35,353 nt of DNA from positions 1-35,353 of IMG/VR virus record IMGVR_UViG_3300036715_002192. One strand, given 5' to 3'. Position numbers and translations under genes: made by a program. Under the pieces are notes generated by a model that worked only from the letters and a program-made list of their open reading frames with translations, searched no databases and had not been told where the DNA came from. This document shows positions 13,816-23,800 of the stretch, in pieces. The stretch comes from a virus. Position 1 is the first letter of the stretch. Each line of letters opens with the position of its first letter.

Positions 13816-16800
13816 ATGACAGATATAATATTAACGGAAAAGAATGAACTCAAAGAAGTAATACAAAAAATTCTTGATAAACATGAAGGTAAAAATTCCT
13901 CACGTGTTGATGAAAAAGAAGATAAAGAACATGTTTCTATATGGTCTAAAATTACTGGTAAGAAAGACAAAAAACCTTCAAATAACATTGTTGCTGAGGC
14001 ATTAAAAGAACCAATTAAAAATGACAAAACAATTATTAAGGAAATAAAAGAAAATAATATTCTCCTTAAGAAAATTGATATAAAACTTAAAAAACTATTA
14101 AATGGAAAAATAAAAGGTCATGACCCACGTCTTGATTTTGGTAAAGATGGTACTGGTGGAAAATCAGCAGGCTCATTAATCAAAGCAGTTTCAAGTGTTG
14201 GAAAAGCAGATCAAACTATTAAAGATAATTCTGATGATGATGATTTTGGGTTATCAGATATGCTTGAAGCTGGTTCTGCTCTTAAAGGTGCAAAATCATT
14301 ATTTAAAAAAGCTCCTAAAGTTAATCCAAGTACAATAGCTGAATCCGCATCAACAGAATCAATTGTATCTAAAGCAGCAGCACCAGTTGCTGAAGATGCT
14401 GGAATGATGTCAAAAGGATTAGGCACTGCGGGTAAACTTGCAGGTAGAGTTGCTGTACCATTAACAGGATTAGTTGCAGGATACGACAAATATTCACAAG
14501 TAAAAGATGATAAAACTTTAAATGGTAGTCAGAAAACAGCTCAAGTTGTTGCAACAGGTGGTGGTGCAATGGCTGGCGCAGCAACTGGCGCAATGGCTGG
14601 CGCAGCACTTGGTAGTGTTGTTCCTATTGTAGGAACAGCTATTGGTGGTGTTCTAGGTGGTATAGCAGGTGCATACCTTGGTCAAAAAGGTGGTGAGGCA
14701 GTAGGTAATGTTGCTAGTGATGCATTAGCAGATGATCCTAAAAAAACACTTGAGAAAACACCTGAAGGTGCTGCACTCCTAGGAATGCAAACATCACTTA
14801 ATCGTATTGAGTCACAAGTAAATAAATTAGTTGGAAAAAAATCTATTAATTTTGATGCAGGTAAAGATAATAAAAAATTAAATGATCTTACAAAAAAAAC
14901 AACACCAGTTGATGTTACAACTAAAAAAGATGACGATGGAAAAGGATTCTTTGGTTCTATATCAAGTGGAATTCAATCATTTGCTCATAGTGCTGTAAAC
15001 GTAGGAAAAGATGCTTGGGATGCAGCTAAAAAACTTGGTGGTCAAGGTATTGATAAACTTTCAGGATATTTTGAATCTGGTGATAAAGGTCCTGGTACAA
15101 TATCATCCGGCCGTGGTGATAATGGTGGTGCATCATATGGTACACATCAATTCTCATCAAAAAATGGTTCATTACAAGGTTATCTACAGAATTCAAAATA
15201 TGGTAAAGAATTTAATGGATTAGCACCTGGTTCTGCAGAATTTAATTCAAAATGGAAAGATATAGCTGATAAAGATCCTAAAGGATTTGATGCAGATCAG
15301 GCACAATATACAACAGCAAAATATTATGTACCACAACAGAAAAAACTTTCAGATTCAGGATTCGATCTTTCTAAACGTTCAAAAGCATTACAATCTGCAG
15401 TATATTCAGCAAGTGTTCAATTTGGCGGAAATACAGATATAGTTTTAAATGCTCTTAAATCTCAGAATATAGATCCTAAAACTGCAAAAGATGAAGATAT
15501 TATTAATGCAATATATCAATATAAAATGGATAATAATTCTACATTATTCAAAAACTCAAGTCCTGCAGTTCAACAAGGAACATACAATCGTGCAGCTACT
15601 GAAAAACAAACTGTATTAAATTCTCTCCAGGATGAGAGGGCAAATCCAAATAAAAATGCTCAAACTCCTGCACAAGCATCAAAACCTGCAACTGTAGGAT
15701 CTAATAGACCTAAAATGACGATGGGAACAAGATCATCTACACCTGTACCAAAAAGAGGTTCTGGTGGTGGTCAAGGTTCAAGTATGTTTAGTAGTATTGG
15801 TTCAAGTATAAGTTCATTTTTCAAACCAATGGCTTCAGGGTTTAGTGCAGGTGTTGATAGAACAACTACCGCACTTGGTGCCGGATATGATGCAGTAAAA
15901 AGTTTCGTTGGTAATGCATTAAAACCTGCAGATAATAGTGTAGATATTAGTGGTGTTCAGCCTGCAGTTCTTGGTAATTTAAATGCTATGGCTGCTGATT
16001 ATGCAAAAAGAACTGGTCAACCGCTACAAATAAATTCAGGTTATCGAGCATCAGGCAAACAAGCAAAACTTTATCAAGCAGATTTAGCTGCAAATGGAGG
16101 ACAACCATCTGGTAAAGTTGCACCTCCTGGTTCATCATTACATAATTATGGAATGGCAGTTGACGTTAATTCTACAGCAGGTAATTATCTTCAACAATCA
16201 GGAATGCTTGATGCATATGGTTTTACAAGACCAATGCCTGGCGAACCATGGCATTTAGAACCAAAAGGTATTATTAGAACAAACGTTAAAAATAATCCTG
16301 CAGGTGAAGCAGCTAAAGTTCAACAAATCTCTAAACCTGCAACACCTATTAAAAATGTAAAACCACCTCAATCAGGTGGAAATGATGTCTCCAAACGTAA
16401 AACAGAAAGTGATGCTCCTCCTGATAAGTCTTTTCAAGCATTAGTTGCAAAGAAAAAACCTCAGGCATCAACATCAACAGCAAGTGCATCAAGTGGTTCG
16501 CATGGGTCACCAGCTGCACCTACGCCAGTTGTTGTTAAACCATCAGGTCTTGCAGGTGGTGATATTGTTAAACCAACAGGTACACCTGGTGTAACACCAG
16601 TTGTTGTTGATAATACACCAACAGATGCATCTACAGATACATCTTCAACAAATAATAGTTCAGTTGCTAATGTATGTACAGCTGGTAATATTTCAACCGC
16701 ACCTACACCAGATATAAAAGTATCATCACAAAATGATAAAATGGATACAACAGCATCTAAATCTCAGGCACCAGTTGTGATAAATAATAGTAACAATACA

Positions 16801-16893
16801 ACTGGTAAAGACAGCAATAAAGGATCACCGGAATTTGGTATGAGTCAAGTTGCAGGACCAAATCCTTATACAGTTGCTTTAATGACATTTTAA
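13816..16893 (+). CDS. gp29-position/tape-measure-like protein with lysozyme-like and M15 peptidase domains (1025 aa)
   Basis: The gene sits where T4 has gp29 (tail length ruler), immediately before gp48. Residues of about 1-110 are Lys/Glu-rich coiled-coil type. About 248-310 is a Gly/Ala hydrophobic stretch (GAMAGAATGAMAGAALG) typical of membrane-interacting tape-measure segments. About 417-608 is a lysozyme-like muramidase domain (FESGDKGPGTISSGRGD, SYGTHQFSS). About 708-818 is an M15 (VanY-type) D-Ala-D-Ala peptidase with SGYR, LHNYGMAVDV (zinc ligands His776 and Asp783) and EPWH (Glu810, His813). The remainder is Pro/Ser/Thr-rich linker. It probably sets tail length and opens peptidoglycan on injection. 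The ruler role is inferred from position; the hydrolase motifs are visible. Confidence 0.8.
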   Translation: MTDIILTEKNELKEVIQKILDKHEGKNSSRVDEKEDKEHVSIWSKITGKKDKKPSNNIVAEALKEPIKNDKTIIKEIKENNILLKKIDIKLKKLLNGKIKGHDPRLDFGKDGTGGKSAGSLIKAVSSVGKADQTIKDNSDDDDFGLSDMLEAGSALKGAKSLFKKAPKVNPSTIAESASTESIVSKAAAPVAEDAGMMSKGLGTAGKLAGRVAVPLTGLVAGYDKYSQVKDDKTLNGSQKTAQVVATGGGAMAGAATGAMAGAALGSVVPIVGTAIGGVLGGIAGAYLGQKGGEAVGNVASDALADDPKKTLEKTPEGAALLGMQTSLNRIESQVNKLVGKKSINFDAGKDNKKLNDLTKKTTPVDVTTKKDDDGKGFFGSISSGIQSFAHSAVNVGKDAWDAAKKLGGQGIDKLSGYFESGDKGPGTISSGRGDNGGASYGTHQFSSKNGSLQGYLQNSKYGKEFNGLAPGSAEFNSKWKDIADKDPKGFDADQAQYTTAKYYVPQQKKLSDSGFDLSKRSKALQSAVYSASVQFGGNTDIVLNALKSQNIDPKTAKDEDIINAIYQYKMDNNSTLFKNSSPAVQQGTYNRAATEKQTVLNSLQDERANPNKNAQTPAQASKPATVGSNRPKMTMGTRSSTPVPKRGSGGGQGSSMFSSIGSSISSFFKPMASGFSAGVDRTTTALGAGYDAVKSFVGNALKPADNSVDISGVQPAVLGNLNAMAADYAKRTGQPLQINSGYRASGKQAKLYQADLAANGGQPSGKVAPPGSSLHNYGMAVDVNSTAGNYLQQSGMLDAYGFTRPMPGEPWHLEPKGIIRTNVKNNPAGEAAKVQQISKPATPIKNVKPPQSGGNDVSKRKTESDAPPDKSFQALVAKKKPQASTSTASASSGSHGSPAAPTPVVVKPSGLAGGDIVKPTGTPGVTPVVVDNTPTDASTDTSSTNNSSVANVCTAGNISTAPTPDIKVSSQNDKMDTTASKSQAPVVINNSNNTTGKDSNKGSPEFGMSQVAGPNPYTVALMTF

Positions 16894-16903
16894 GGATTAA
16901 TAT

Positions 16904-17773
16904 ATGGGTGTTGCTATTAAAGATGTAAAACAAGGGGCAAACAATTCAGATCCTAGAACAGTTCAAAAATTACAAGGATTTAGATTCCCTACAACAGCAA
17001 ATGAAAATGATGCAAAACAATTAGGTATAATTATTGGAGCATTTAATGAGAAAGAAGTAGGAAGGAAAGGTGATAGAAAATATGTGAAAGAAGATACTGC
17101 AGAAAATTTTCAAGGTGCTGTATTATTACCTATGCCCAACTCAATCCAAGATGCTCAAGGTCATGAATGGTCAACATATTCTGTAACTGATATGATTGGT
17201 GAAGTTGTTGGTACCGCAGGTAATTTTATAGGTGGCTTAGGAGGGAAAACAACAGGGTTAATTGGTAAAGCAATTTCAGGTGCAGGGGCAGCAATGCAAA
17301 CAGATGGAACACCAAATAAACTTGCACGTCGAACTACAGGTATTGGATTAGATCCAAATACTAGACTTGAATATACAGGTGAACAATTACGTGAATTCAC
17401 ATTTAATTTTGTAATGATACCAGAATCTGAGGAAGATTCCAAGGCTATTCGTGATATTATTAGATTTTTTAGAATAAATGGAACTGGTGCAACATCATTA
17501 GGAGATGTACCAGGTACAGTTTCAACGGAACTTAATAATACGATTGTTTCCGATATACATGCATTTATTACTGAACCTGGTTGGTTTACAATAGATTTCA
17601 GAAATAAACATTTAAATACTATATACATGCCAACTCAGATGGTTTTAGTGTCATTCACTACATCATTATTTGAAGATGGTTATGCGGCTTTTTATGAGGA
17701 CGATTCACCTAAGAAAGTGTCTATGACATTGGCATTCAAAGAAAGATTACCTAAATATTCAAATAGTTGGTAA
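16904..17773 (+). CDS. baseplate tail-tube cap, gp48/gp54-like (289 aa)
   Basis: Joins the baseplate hub to the tail tube and nucleates tube assembly. The family signature is clear in the second half: NTRLEYTGEQLREFTFNFVM, SKAIRDIIRFFRI, the GWFTIDF strand, LNTIYMPTQMVLVSF and PKKVSMTLAFKERLP, corresponding to gp48/54 strands that mimic the gp19 fold. Residues of about 95-135 form a Gly-rich hydrophobic hairpin (GNFIGGLGGKTTGLIGKAIS), also found in T4 gp48. It follows the gp29-position gene as in T4. Only one member of the gp48/gp54 pair is obvious here. The 163-aa tube-fold protein at 11880 may supply the other role. Confidence 0.85.
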   Translation: MGVAIKDVKQGANNSDPRTVQKLQGFRFPTTANENDAKQLGIIIGAFNEKEVGRKGDRKYVKEDTAENFQGAVLLPMPNSIQDAQGHEWSTYSVTDMIGEVVGTAGNFIGGLGGKTTGLIGKAISGAGAAMQTDGTPNKLARRTTGIGLDPNTRLEYTGEQLREFTFNFVMIPESEEDSKAIRDIIRFFRINGTGATSLGDVPGTVSTELNNTIVSDIHAFITEPGWFTIDFRNKHLNTIYMPTQMVLVSFTTSLFEDGYAAFYEDDSPKKVSMTLAFKERLPKYSNSW

Positions 17774-17777
17774 AAAA

Positions 17778-18605
17778 ATGAAAACACGAATTAAATATAA
17801 TAATACAGTTGTTGAGCATCAAAAGAAACAATATCAATTTACAAATTTCACACGTGATCTTAAACTGATACCTGATGAATTTTTTGGAACTGATATGTAC
17901 AATAATGTTTTTGTTGAAGATGATCTAACATTTGAATTATGTTCTGAAGGAATATATAAGAAAACAGATTACTGGGATTTATTGATGTTATATAACAATA
18001 TTACAAATCCTCTTGTATTACCTAAATCAGCATATATAATTGATGAAATAGTTGATACACGTTTGAATAATTGGTTATCAAGATATCTATTAAAAGGAAA
18101 TGATTTAGATATTCCAGATATTACAATTAAAGATAACGTATGGTATATTTTTGTACCTGATCAATCTGCAACAGATGATACTAACGCAGATTTAATTCAA
18201 AAAGTTGCTTCAATAAACATGAATATTGATAATCTTGCTAAAGAATTATCAAATATGGAAACTGAATATGAAACTATAAAAGATGATTCAAGTGATTATG
18301 GTGGATATAAAAGAAAACTGTTAAGAACAGATATTAATTCAACACGTGATAAAATATTCAAATTTCAACAAGATATAATGGATATTGAGGAAGAAGGAAT
18401 TGATATTAAAGGAAAATGGAATCCAATTCGTCAAAAAGATTTAGATAAAATTTTATCAAAAAATGCAAGCATTATGGTACAACAGGTTTATACTAAATTG
18501 ATGAATGATGCATTAAAAGAAAATGAAAAATATAGATATCTAAAATTCCCTAAAATTGAATATATTGCACGAATGTTAGATTACATTAATAAAGGCATAG
18601 AATGA
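17778..18605 (+). CDS. baseplate wedge, gp53-like (275 aa)
   Basis: T4 gp53 (196 aa) is a wedge protein that clamps the wedge to the hub. The N-terminal half shows the gp53/LysM-like signature: a region around YKKTDYWDLLMLYNNITNPLV that matches the family motif (xYWVLLMCNDxxDP), then helices to about residue 120. Residues of about 145-210 are an extra coiled coil (NMNIDNLAKELSNMETEYE and on), making the protein longer than T4's. The C-terminal KYRYLKFPKIEYIARMLDYI parallels the gp53 end. The stop codon overlaps the start of gp27 by four bases. Confidence 0.75.
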   Translation: MKTRIKYNNTVVEHQKKQYQFTNFTRDLKLIPDEFFGTDMYNNVFVEDDLTFELCSEGIYKKTDYWDLLMLYNNITNPLVLPKSAYIIDEIVDTRLNNWLSRYLLKGNDLDIPDITIKDNVWYIFVPDQSATDDTNADLIQKVASINMNIDNLAKELSNMETEYETIKDDSSDYGGYKRKLLRTDINSTRDKIFKFQQDIMDIEEEGIDIKGKWNPIRQKDLDKILSKNASIMVQQVYTKLMNDALKENEKYRYLKFPKIEYIARMLDYINKGIE

Positions 18606-19810
18606 AAGCAAGTCCATTATCAGAATTATATACTAAAGATTCAGAATTATTCTTCATGAGTAAGAAAGGTGAGAAATATACTATTGAACTTTCGTGGGTG
18701 GATAGAATAGAAATTCATTGGAATATGATATCTATGGCAGGAATTGTAGGTGCTACAATGACATTTGCTGATAACCTGTCTTTTAATGAAACTATTCCAC
18801 TTGAGAAAGGTATATCTTTTGAGATGAATCTTGCTGATACAAGTAAAAATAAATTTAAATATGTATTTGTAATCACTGATATTAGTGTAGAAACCGTTAA
18901 TAAAACTAGAAAAAATATATCTATTGCAATGATGGATCCGTATTCATTTAACCTGATTAAAACATTTTATAGTAAAGGTTATAGTCAAAAAAAAACAGAT
19001 GAGATTATTAATGATTTATGTGTACATAATCTTAATATTAAACTTTATGATAAGATAAATGGGGTTCATGAATGGAATCCAAAGATAACTACTCAACAAA
19101 CAGACAAATATTGCAAGACATATAGTTATGTGACTAGTGGTAAGAAAAGTTTATTCAGAAATATTAAAGAAAAATGTTATCAAGAAGGAATGCTTGCATA
19201 TACAGATCGTACTTCACGAAATTATTGTTTTCTGAAAGATATATTTAATGATAAAGAACCTAGACCTGATATATATCATCAAGTTGCTGGTAATAAAGAT
19301 TATGTGTACAAGATTGATGAGATAAAAAAAATACCACCTGGTAATATTGATTTATTAGATCCTGCATTGAAAAAAGAATGGTTTTCACAATGGTATGCAA
19401 TACCGCAAACTGTTGATATTGATTTACCAACATATGAACTTGATTTTGAATATAAGAAAAAGATTGTAAAACCTATCGATTTTCATGGATTAATTGGAAA
19501 TAATCCAACAAGATTAAATGATATATCACCTGAAGGTAGAATAATTCATTCATACCTTTCAAAGGCTCTTCAAAGAAATCAAATTTTGATTTTAATTTAT
19601 GGTGATTTTACACTTAATGTAGGTGAGTTAATTGAAACTCAGATTTATTCAACTGGTGGAAAAATTGATGAGATTGATCAAGAGACTTCTGGAGTATGGA
19701 TGGTAACAGAAATTATTGATGCAATACATCCTCCTGCATTTTATCAAGTAGTTACGTTATCACGTCCAAGAATAATGAAAAAAAATCATCCAGTTGTAAA
19801 ACCTAAATAA
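18602..19810 (+). CDS. baseplate hub, gp27-like (402 aa)
   Basis: Trimeric hub torus that carries the gp5 spike. Its length, 402 aa, is close to T4 gp27 (391). The N-terminal tube-like domain (WVDRIEIHWNMISMAGIVG and on) is followed by a middle domain with SLFRNIKEKCYQEGMLAYTD, and the C-terminal domain contains ILILIYGDFTLNVGELIETQ, the strongly conserved hub strand. It overlaps gp53 by four bases (ATGA) and is followed by the gp5-like gene, as expected for partners. VVTLSRPRIM closes the fold. Confidence 0.85.
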   Translation: MKASPLSELYTKDSELFFMSKKGEKYTIELSWVDRIEIHWNMISMAGIVGATMTFADNLSFNETIPLEKGISFEMNLADTSKNKFKYVFVITDISVETVNKTRKNISIAMMDPYSFNLIKTFYSKGYSQKKTDEIINDLCVHNLNIKLYDKINGVHEWNPKITTQQTDKYCKTYSYVTSGKKSLFRNIKEKCYQEGMLAYTDRTSRNYCFLKDIFNDKEPRPDIYHQVAGNKDYVYKIDEIKKIPPGNIDLLDPALKKEWFSQWYAIPQTVDIDLPTYELDFEYKKKIVKPIDFHGLIGNNPTRLNDISPEGRIIHSYLSKALQRNQILILIYGDFTLNVGELIETQIYSTGGKIDEIDQETSGVWMVTEIIDAIHPPAFYQVVTLSRPRIMKKNHPVVKPK

Positions 19811-19813
19811 ATA
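19807..19813 (+). promoter_or_regulatory. late promoter core ATAAATA
   Basis: It overlaps the gp27 stop codon and begins 24 bases before the gp5 ATG at 19831, with AAAAAAGGG as the ribosome-binding site. Confidence 0.55.
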
Positions 19814-19830
19814 CATAAAAAAGGGATACA

Positions 19831-20832
19831 ATGGATGATTTTCAAAGATTAAAGGAAAACGTTAACCCTAATCATACATTTTATCGTGCGGTTGTTGAAG
19901 ATAATAACGATCCAGAGATGTTAAATAGATGTAAAATACGTATAGTAGGTATTCACACATCAGATAAAAAATTAATGCCTACTGATGCATTACCATGGGC
20001 TGAACTTATGTTCCCTACAACACGTGGTTCACAATCAATTCCATTACCAGGCCAATGGGTTTGGATTTTTCTTGATCAAGGACGTGAAGATAGACCTATT
20101 ATTATTGGTACTATAACAACTATTGGTGCTGGTAAACCTGATACAACAAAAGGATTCTGTGATCCTTCAGGAACATATCCTAAAGCAGATGATTATAATT
20201 CACCAACTACCCATAGATTTTCACGTGTTCAAGAACTTGATAAAACACCAAATAAAACAATTAATGATTCATTATCAGAAACTAATACAACAGTAGGTTC
20301 TGGTTCTGATAAAATTAATGTTAAATTTAAACAAAAACCATCAACAAATGATAAATCAAAATACCCATCAGTAAATGTTCAAGAAACAGCAGGTGGTCAT
20401 ATATATGAAACAGATGATACACCTGGAAATATGCGTATTCGTCAATTACATACAACTGGAACATATTGGGAAATTGAGAATTCAGGTACATATACTTTTA
20501 AGTCAAAAAATAACTATGAACTTTATGTAGATGTAAATATGATAACAAAGGTAAAAGGCACAAATACAGTCCATATTACTGGTAATGTTATTGAAATTAT
20601 GGATGCAAATGAAGTTACTCAAGTTCATGGAAATCAGACAAAATATGTCACAGGTAATGAAACAAATTCTATTACTGGAAATTTCAAAGAAACAGTAACA
20701 GGTAATGTTACAATCAATGTTACGGGTAAACATACTGAGAATATCAAAGGTGGTATAGACATTAATGGTAACCCAAAAGTAAAAATTCATGCATCATCAG
20801 TCTTTATTGACTCTATGGTTTATCTAGGATAA
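19831..20832 (+). CDS. central spike, gp5-like without lysozyme domain (333 aa)
   Basis: Trimeric spike below gp27. The N-terminal OB fold is recognisable: FYRAVVEDNNDPEMLNRCKI, IVGIHTSDKKLMPTDALPWA, then LPGQWVWIFLDQG and RPIIIGTI. Residues of about 185-215 (VQETAGGHIYETDDTPGNMR) lead into a C-terminal beta-helix with VTGN/ITGN repeats. T4 gp5 (575 aa) has a T4-lysozyme domain between the OB fold and the helix; here that space holds only a Ser/Thr/Lys linker. The wall-digesting function is carried by the 1025-residue protein instead. The start has AAGGG and a late promoter. Confidence 0.9.
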   Translation: MDDFQRLKENVNPNHTFYRAVVEDNNDPEMLNRCKIRIVGIHTSDKKLMPTDALPWAELMFPTTRGSQSIPLPGQWVWIFLDQGREDRPIIIGTITTIGAGKPDTTKGFCDPSGTYPKADDYNSPTTHRFSRVQELDKTPNKTINDSLSETNTTVGSGSDKINVKFKQKPSTNDKSKYPSVNVQETAGGHIYETDDTPGNMRIRQLHTTGTYWEIENSGTYTFKSKNNYELYVDVNMITKVKGTNTVHITGNVIEIMDANEVTQVHGNQTKYVTGNETNSITGNFKETVTGNVTINVTGKHTENIKGGIDINGNPKVKIHASSVFIDSMVYLG

Positions 20833-20841
20833 AGGTATAAA

Positions 20842-23800
20842 ATGGCAACAGCAAAATTCGTATTAAGCATCTCAAGTCATATAAATTCAGGAACAATGAC
20901 TGGACCATCATTGAACGGTCTTATTGATCTTAAGAACAAAGCCCAAGCTAGTTGTATGGCTGATACAAAATTCCTTACAGATGCATTAAAAGCATATAAA
21001 CAACTCTCACATCTTTTGAACGCTACATCTTGTTCTATTCATTTAGGTTCATTTGAATTTGCTGGTAATATAGCAATGGGTGATTTTATAAATGATTCAT
21101 TAATGGAACAATTTGGAACCAATCCTGAGGCAGCTTTAACTGATGCAGTAGGGATGATTAATTCAGCATGTTCATTGATAAATGGAATTATGGGTATGAT
21201 TAATATGCTCAAAGATTTTCTACTTGCATTATATAGACTTATGGATTTTCTAAGAGGTTTAGGGTTTGATTTTTCTATTGAATGTGATTTTGGTTTACTT
21301 GAATTATTATTAAGTCAGACAGATAAACCGTCACCTGGTGTAACAACATTTCCAATTTCTATACAAAATCATTATGATGCATCAGTAAGAATTCTTGGTA
21401 AATTATACGGAAATAAATCATCAGGTGTACCATCTCTGTTAAGTTATTCTGAGGTTCAATTAACACGTGATCCTACTTTAGCAGGTGATACTGTTGATGG
21501 TATTGAGATTACAAATGCAATGATTTTGCAAAGTAGTCTTGTTAATATTAATAGCCATATGTATGATGCCGATATTGCCTTAATGTATGATAAAGGTGTG
21601 AGATACGGTCAACCATTAGTTGACATGCAATCACGTATTGCAAATGGTTTGATAATGGATGCCGGTGATATTGCTACTGCAGAATTAATGTCTATAGGTT
21701 CATGTAGTATTGATGGGTATTCTGATAAAACATCTTGTGAAGGTGCAGGTGGTGTATGGACAGTTGCATCAACAATGGCAAAGGTACCAGTTAAAATTCC
21801 TAGAACATTACAGGTAATATCAAATACAGATTTATTTGATACAAGTATTGAGGCAAATGATAATGTTCTAAATACAACCTCAGGGATTACATATATTCGA
21901 ACCAGTGAAATTATGCCTAGCGCCATTGGTTTAATGATGGTTCAAGGTCAAGTTGGTGCAATTCCACCATATCATTATACATTATCAATTCAAAGTAAAA
22001 TTTCTGATAGTAGTTATATAACATTATTATCAATCCCTAATCTAGAACAAAAATTAGTTACCGTTACAAATGATTATAATTCTTTCTTATTAAAATTATT
22101 AAATGCTAAAAAAGATCTTGCAGATGCAATTACAAATGCAGCTGATATTGGTACAGATCCATCATTGCTTGCAACATATACAACTTTAATGAATTCATAT
22201 GATTTAAAATCTGGAAATATTACAGACAAATATAATATTATTGATAATAATCCAAATAAAATTGGTCAATTAAAATGGTTAATTGATTTAGGAAATCAAG
22301 CAATTACAAATAATGTAAATTATGCAACATTGAATGATGGTATCACAGGTCCAGTTACTTTGACATTTCCTATAAAAAGTTTTGATACATCATCAGGTGC
22401 ATTTAATGATATAACTAATTCAAATGCATTTATAAGTACAGATATTACAAATGTAAATTCATATCTTAATCAGATTCAGCAATTTTATAATGAAAATAAT
22501 GTATTAGATAATTTTATAACAGATATTTCCTCAAAAACTAGGGATCTAATATTGATGTATAATGATTTTCAATCAAAGAATACATTATCAAATCAAATCT
22601 ATTATGGTGTACATAGAACGTATGATTTTCCTGGAAAAGGAACAATTAGAACAGGTGATGCTAAAGTTTATGTAGCATTTTCAAAACCTCATACTGAAAT
22701 TCTAAATGATATTCCAAATAATATTACATTGAATTTATTTCATGGTGATGTATTTTATGATAACACCGATGATAGTGGTACAAGTGTAAGCATGTACTTA
22801 AGGGTGTTAGGTTCTGTTCCTAATTATTATAACTATAAATGGATAAATATCGGTTCAATAGTTTCTATTGAAAACGATACAGCAGGTGCACCAATTCCAA
22901 TAACTATAACAATTGATCCTACTGTGTTTGCATCAATTGACAATAAAACAAATACATATACATCAGGCGATGGTATATTACCTTCATTGCATTGGAGTGC
23001 ATATAAATCTTGGATTAATATTGGGGATATTTGGTTGGATTCAAGTAATCTAGCAACAGGTATTGTACAAAAGGTTTATACATATGATTCAGGATTAACT
23101 TCATTTAAATGGGCAGCGTTATTACCGAATAATCCACCATCATTGGTTCCTGATAATATTACAACATTAGAAGATACAATGGTTACTGGTAATTTATTGT
23201 CCTCAGCATTTGATATGGAAAATGATACAATCACATTAGTTTCAGTAACAGTTGCGGGTGTTGAAACAAATGCAATAAATGGAACAAATGTAAATGTAAC
23301 ATTATCTAATTCATTAGGTGTTTTTACATTAGTAAGTGATACAGGTGATTATATTTTTACACCTACTTTAAATAAAAATACTAATACAACATTTAGTTTT
23401 ACTTATAAAGCAAAAGATTCTAAAGGTGCGATATCTACATCAATATTTTCAATTGCTATAACACCGGCAAATGATCCTCCTCAAGTTTCAGGACCTATAG
23501 ATATAACATATCTAACTAATCAGGCATCAACAACAATTGATCTATTATTAAATACTACTGATGTAGATTTCGATATTATAAGTGTTGATGATTTAGGAAA
23601 AGTTTCAGGGGATGATTCAAATTTTGTGAATTATCACAAATACACACGGATCTTAGAATTTGATCCTACATATTTTGTAAATATTTTAAAACGTGATGAA
23701 ATCAATAATGTATTATTAACATATTCAGTAACAGATAATAAATCAGCAAAAGTACCAACATCTGCATCAATTAAATTTAAAGGTATCAATCATGCACCTG

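Noticed and set aside
14211-15223. Several minus- and plus-frame ORFs within the 1025-residue gene
   Set aside because: They are composition artefacts of the Gly/Ala-rich coding sequence and lie entirely inside a well-supported gene.
19790-19833. Weak pairing CCAGTTGTA with TACAATGG around the gp5 start
   Set aside because: It needs a bulge and a 27-base loop, and is too weak in AT-rich DNA to claim. A similar bulged pairing at 24978-25009 was rejected for the same reason.
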